Below, piece by piece: positions 2,727 through 5,669 of a stretch of 5,669 nucleotides of DNA (its first letter is position 1; each line of letters starts with the position of its first letter). Source of the DNA: JANPCX01 sp046094425 (lineage in GTDB: Bacteria; Pseudomonadota; Gammaproteobacteria; Burkholderiales; Burkholderiaceae_C); contig JBJTHI010000348.1 of assembly GCA_046094425.1 (NCBI GenBank), positions 1 to 5,669 on the forward strand. The letters are read 5' to 3'. The position numbers were made by a program, and so were the translations under genes. The notes under the pieces are model-generated. The model ran no database searches. It saw only the letters and a list, made by a program, of their open reading frames with translations, and was not told where the DNA came from.

Positions 2727-5669
2727 ACTGGGCCAGATCGCTCGGCGTGAGCGGTGCGCCCCGGTACTGTTGCACCCAGGCATTCACGCTGCTGGCGGGC
2801 ATGGGTTTGGAGATGCCGTGGCCTTGGCCTACATCGCAGCCCAAACTGAGCAGGTGGCGTGCTTGCTCCGCCGTTTCAACACCTTCGGCCACCAAGGAGC
2901 AGCCAAAGGTGTGCGACAGGCCGATGATGCCTTCGACAATGGCCATGTCTTGTTTGTCACTGAGCATGTTGTGGACGAAGGAGCGGTCGATTTTCAGCAT
3001 GTCAAACGGCAGGCGTTTGAGGTAGGTGAGGGTGGAGTATCCGGTGCCGAAGTCGTCCAGCGCAAAACGCACACCTAGTTCTTGGCAGTGTTGCATCAAT
3101 TCCCCGGTGTGGTCGATGTCGGCCAAGGCGGCTGTTTCCAACACTTCCAAAATTAGGCGCTGCGCGACCGGGGTTTGGTGCCTGTCCACCAAGGCAGTGA
3201 GCCGCTGTGCGAACAAAGGTTCTTGTAAATGGCGGGCGGAGACATTGATGCTCAAGGTCAAGTCCAATCCCAGTCGTTGCCACTGCGCCAATTGGTCTAT
3301 GCCTTGCTGCATGACCCAGTCACCCACTTTGGCGCTGAGGGCGCTGTGTTCGATCAAGGGTAAAAACTGAACCGGTGGAATCACGCCGTGTTGTGGATGG
3401 TTCCATCGCAACAAAGCTTCCATGCCCAGCACCCGGCCCGTGCGCATATTCACCTTGGGCTGGAAGTGCAAAACGAACTGGTCGCGGTCCAGCGCTTCCT
3501 GCACGCGTGCGATGGCTTCAAATTGCGCTTCGGTTTGCCTGTCGTGCTCGGCGTCGAAGAAGAGGTAACCATTGCGACCGGATTGTTTGGCGCCGTACAT
3601 GGCATGGTCGGCATGGCGCATCAGGGTGTCGGGGTCGACATGATCCAGTGGGTATACCGTGGCACCAATGCTGGAGGTCACCACCACCGGCGGCGCTCCC
3701 AAGCCCAAGGTATAGGGCTCTGCCAGATGGCGCAAGATACGTTCGACAGCCTGCCTGCTCTCTTCCACCGTGGCGGTGCGCAGCAGCAGCACGAATTCGT
3801 CGCCACCCAGCCGCGCCATGGCATCACTGCCGCTGGCCCAGTTGCGCATGGAACGGCGCAGCCTGTCTGCCAGTTCGATCAAGAGGCGGTCACCGGCGTC
3901 GTGCCCGTATTGGTCGTTGACGGGTTTGAAGTGGTCCAAATCCAAATAACAAATCGTCAGCAAAAAGCCTTCGCGCTCGCTGGTGCGCATGGCGTCGCTC
4001 ATCATTTGCGCAAAACGCGCCCGATTGGGCAAGCCGGTGAGTTCGTCGTAATGGGCTTGGCGTTCCAGTTGCGCCAGTTGGCGTTGGGCCCGGGTGATGT
4101 CCGATAGGGCGAGCGCATGAAAACGCACCGAGCCCTGCGGGCTTTTGACTGCCGAGACCGTGACTTGGAAGGTGCGAGGCTCCCCGTTGCGGTGACGTGT
4201 GTGCACCTCACCGCGCCAATGGCCACTGTTTTGCACACTGGCATGCATGGCCAGACGTAACTCTTCGCTCATGGAGTTGGGCGCGCCGGGTCGCAACAAG
4301 GGGGGCACATTGCCAACCACCTCTTGCCGCACATAACCAGTGATTTGGCTGAACATGGGGTTGGCATCCAGCACGCGAAACTGGCCGTCGGTGATCAGCA
4401 AGCCCTCATCCAAGTGCTGAAACAATTGCGCAGAAAGTTGTTTCTGCTCTTCAGCGGCGCGCTGTTCGGAAACATCACGCGCGGTGGCAATGACCCGCTG
4501 CGGTCTGCCGTCGGTGGCACGTTGTGCCACCACCGCGTTGCCTTGAAACCAATGCCACTGCTCGTCGCTGGCTTGAAGCCGGAACTCGACCAAACTGGTT
4601 TTCACCGCCCCGGTCTGCAACGGTGCCAAGGCTTTGAGCAGGGCGGTGCGGTCATCAGCGTGCACGCGAGACCAAAGCAGCGTGGGCGTGGTAGTCCAAG
4701 CGCGGGCGCGATGCCCTAAGAGGGACATCCACCTCGGAGACAGCGTGATCTGATCCACGCGTGCATCCCACTCGGCCACACCGATATTGGAGCTGTCCAG
4801 TGCCAGTTGCCAGCGCCTGTCGTTGGCCGACAGCTCGCCTACCAAGGCGGTGATCAACATGGGCATGGCCGCCAGCGTGCAGACATAAGCCCACAACATG
4901 GCCAAGCTGTGCGATGGTTGACCCAGATAAAAAGGCCCTAGGCCTTTTGCTGTGGCTGTGGCCGATACCGCCGCAATCACCAACACCGCCAGCGCTGAGA
5001 TGAACAGCCCCCGACTGGCAGCCAACCAACACAGCAGCAAGTGCGGTACAAAAAGCAAAGGTGACAGGTTGGCGTTTTGGGCTGGTGGCTGGAAAAAAGG
5101 GAGGAGGGCAAGAAACACGATGCAGCCGGCTCCTATGAGCCCTGACAAGTCACGTTGTCGCTGCGCTGCTTGTGTCCAATCAGGGCGGTTGACGGTCAGC
5201 AGGGGCACCCCCACCAGGAGCACGCCCGCAGCATCGCCTAGCCACCAGTAGAAGGCGGTAACGGGCCAGCTTTCTTCCGACACTTTGCCAGCCAGGTAAA
5301 GCCAGGTGGCGCCGTTGAGTGCCGTGACCAAGGACAACAAGCCCACGCCGTAGGCGAAAAAAAGCAAAATGTCGCGGCGCTGATCCAATTCGCGGCGCAG
5401 GCCGTAGCGTGTCAGCAGTGTTGCGGCCAAGACCGGCCCGAGGGTATTGCCCAGGGCGATGGCCGCTGCCGCCGTCCATGGCGCACCCAAACCGTGAGCG
5501 ATGGAAAATGCCGCCAACGTGACGCCTGGCCACAGCTTCACACCAAAACGAATCAAGGCCACCACGGCCAAGCCGCTGGGGGGCCAAACCAGGCTCACCA
5601 TGTCTCCCACTTGGGGCACAGACAATCCCAAGCGACCGCTAACCCAATACGAGGTGCCCAGTATCGCTA
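2713..5669 (-). CDS. Membrane c-di-GMP cyclase/phosphodiesterase, MASE1-PAS-PAS-GGDEF-EAL (partial, N-terminus outside window)
   Basis: This is a predicted inner-membrane sensor that makes and/or degrades c-di-GMP. Residues are counted from the first complete codon at the right edge (984 visible). About 1-275 form a MASE1 membrane sensor with eight or so hydrophobic helices and its hallmarks VWPPSG (27-32) and WWLGDAAG. Two PAS domains follow, about 284-402 (ending ARDVSEQ) and 409-525. The GGDEF domain is about 538-704, with DLDHFK from 576 and an intact GGDEF at 621-625. The inhibitory-site Arg is replaced by Ser612 (SGSD). The EAL domain is about 715-967: EAL at 750-752, Asn808, EVLE at 841-844, Asp871-Asp872 of the DDFGTGYSTL loop, Lys892, AEGVE and Gln948. 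Both active sites look complete. A TTG at 5631 could be taken as the start, but the frame runs open to the edge and the extra residues continue a MASE1 helix, so the gene begins beyond 5669. Confidence 0.94.
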   Translation of the reverse strand, partial: AILGTSYWVSGRLGLSVPQVGDMVSLVWPPSGLAVVALIRFGVKLWPGVTLAAFSIAHGLGAPWTAAAAIALGNTLGPVLAATLLTRYGLRRELDQRRDILLFFAYGVGLLSLVTALNGATWLYLAGKVSEESWPVTAFYWWLGDAAGVLLVGVPLLTVNRPDWTQAAQRQRDLSGLIGAGCIVFLALLPFFQPPAQNANLSPLLFVPHLLLCWLAASRGLFISALAVLVIAAVSATATAKGLGPFYLGQPSHSLAMLWAYVCTLAAMPMLITALVGELSANDRRWQLALDSSNIGVAEWDARVDQITLSPRWMSLLGHRARAWTTTPTLLWSRVHADDRTALLKALAPLQTGAVKTSLVEFRLQASDEQWHWFQGNAVVAQRATDGRPQRVIATARDVSEQRAAEEQKQLSAQLFQHLDEGLLITDGQFRVLDANPMFSQITGYVRQEVVGNVPPLLRPGAPNSMSEELRLAMHASVQNSGHWRGEVHTRHRNGEPRTFQVTVSAVKSPQGSVRFHALALSDITRAQRQLAQLERQAHYDELTGLPNRARFAQMMSDAMRTSEREGFLLTICYLDLDHFKPVNDQYGHDAGDRLLIELADRLRRSMRNWASGSDAMARLGGDEFVLLLRTATVEESRQAVERILRHLAEPYTLGLGAPPVVVTSSIGATVYPLDHVDPDTLMRHADHAMYGAKQSGRNGYLFFDAEHDRQTEAQFEAIARVQEALDRDQFVLHFQPKVNMRTGRVLGMEALLRWNHPQHGVIPPVQFLPLIEHSALSAKVGDWVMQQGIDQLAQWQRLGLDLTLSINVSARHLQEPLFAQRLTALVDRHQTPVAQRLILEVLETAALADIDHTGELMQHCQELGVRFALDDFGTGYSTLTYLKRLPFDMLKIDRSFVHNMLSDKQDMAIVEGIIGLSHTFGCSLVAEGVETAEQARHLLSLGCDVGQGHGISKPMPASSVNAWVQQYRGAPLTPSDLAQFETL
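4513..4531. repeat. 8-bp inverted repeat with 3-nt loop in the first PAS domain
   Basis: GGTGGCAC (4513-4520) and GTGCCACC (4524-4531) are exact reverse complements separated by GTT. In the mRNA this would be a compact GC-rich hairpin with an AAC loop, within the coding sequence for VVAQRAT of the first PAS domain. No T-run follows it in the sense direction, so it is not terminator-like. A chance origin is quite possible. Confidence 0.4.
4925..4948 (-). terminator. Terminator-like hairpin with T5 tail inside the MASE1 coding region
   Basis: AAAAGGCC (4930-4937) and GGCCTTTT (4941-4948) are exact reverse complements with a 3-base loop. Read on the coding (minus) strand, the sequence is AAAAGGCC-TAG-GGCCTTTT continuing to TTTTTAT, which resembles a short intrinsic terminator in the sense direction. 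Its GC core is only 4 bp, so termination would be weak at best. It encodes KGLGPF in the loop before the last MASE1 membrane helix, about 720 nt into the visible gene. It could be an attenuation site or a coding coincidence. Confidence 0.3.

Noticed and set aside
3388..4107. A 239-codon plus-strand open frame opposite the GGDEF region, and an overlapping 181-codon frame from 3375
   Set aside because: Both are antisense to a domain with intact catalytic motifs. The products look like reverse-complement shadows rather than proteins.
5354..5400. TCGCGGCGC-like direct repeat and an A7 run on the plus strand
   Set aside because: Both lie in the MASE1 coding region and are explained by coding for LLFFAYG and Arg-rich loop residues.

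Overview
The window reads as ordinary chromosomal DNA from a GC-rich betaproteobacterium. The Burkholderiales, and perhaps the Comamonadaceae, are the best guess, judging from the style of the PurN and DnaG proteins and the MASE1-PAS-GGDEF-EAL architecture. That placement is by recollection of the families, not by a database search. I see no mobile element, CRISPR array, tRNA or rRNA.

Layout, left to right. Positions 1-54 hold the last 17 codons of an unrecognised rightward gene. After a 94-nt gap comes purN (149-781, rightward), glycinamide ribonucleotide formyltransferase of de novo purine synthesis. It converges on dnaG (809-2686, leftward), the replicative primase, and only 27 nt separate the two stop codons. 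Directly upstream of dnaG on the same strand, 26 nt away, is a large membrane-anchored c-di-GMP enzyme (2713 to beyond 5669, leftward). It carries MASE1, two PAS domains, GGDEF and EAL, and both catalytic domains look intact. Its frame stays open to the right edge, so its true start is outside the window.

How they fit together. The c-di-GMP gene and dnaG are probably co-transcribed leftward, although a weak promoter-like pair lies just in front of dnaG. In many proteobacteria dnaG sits between rpsU and rpoD (the macromolecular synthesis operon). Here its immediate upstream neighbour is a c-di-GMP sensor enzyme, and its downstream side is closed by convergent purN, so rpoD is not next in line. 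A functional link between c-di-GMP and replication priming is speculation from gene order.

The most interesting sequence-level signals are: a perfect 19-bp palindrome in codons 18-24 of dnaG, followed 6 nt later by an in-frame A7 run; a terminator-like hairpin with a T5 tail inside the MASE1 coding region; a further 8-bp hairpin in the first PAS domain; loss of the inhibitory-site arginine in the GGDEF domain; and the apparent absence of Shine-Dalgarno sequences before both purN and dnaG. I found no clearly undescribed system.
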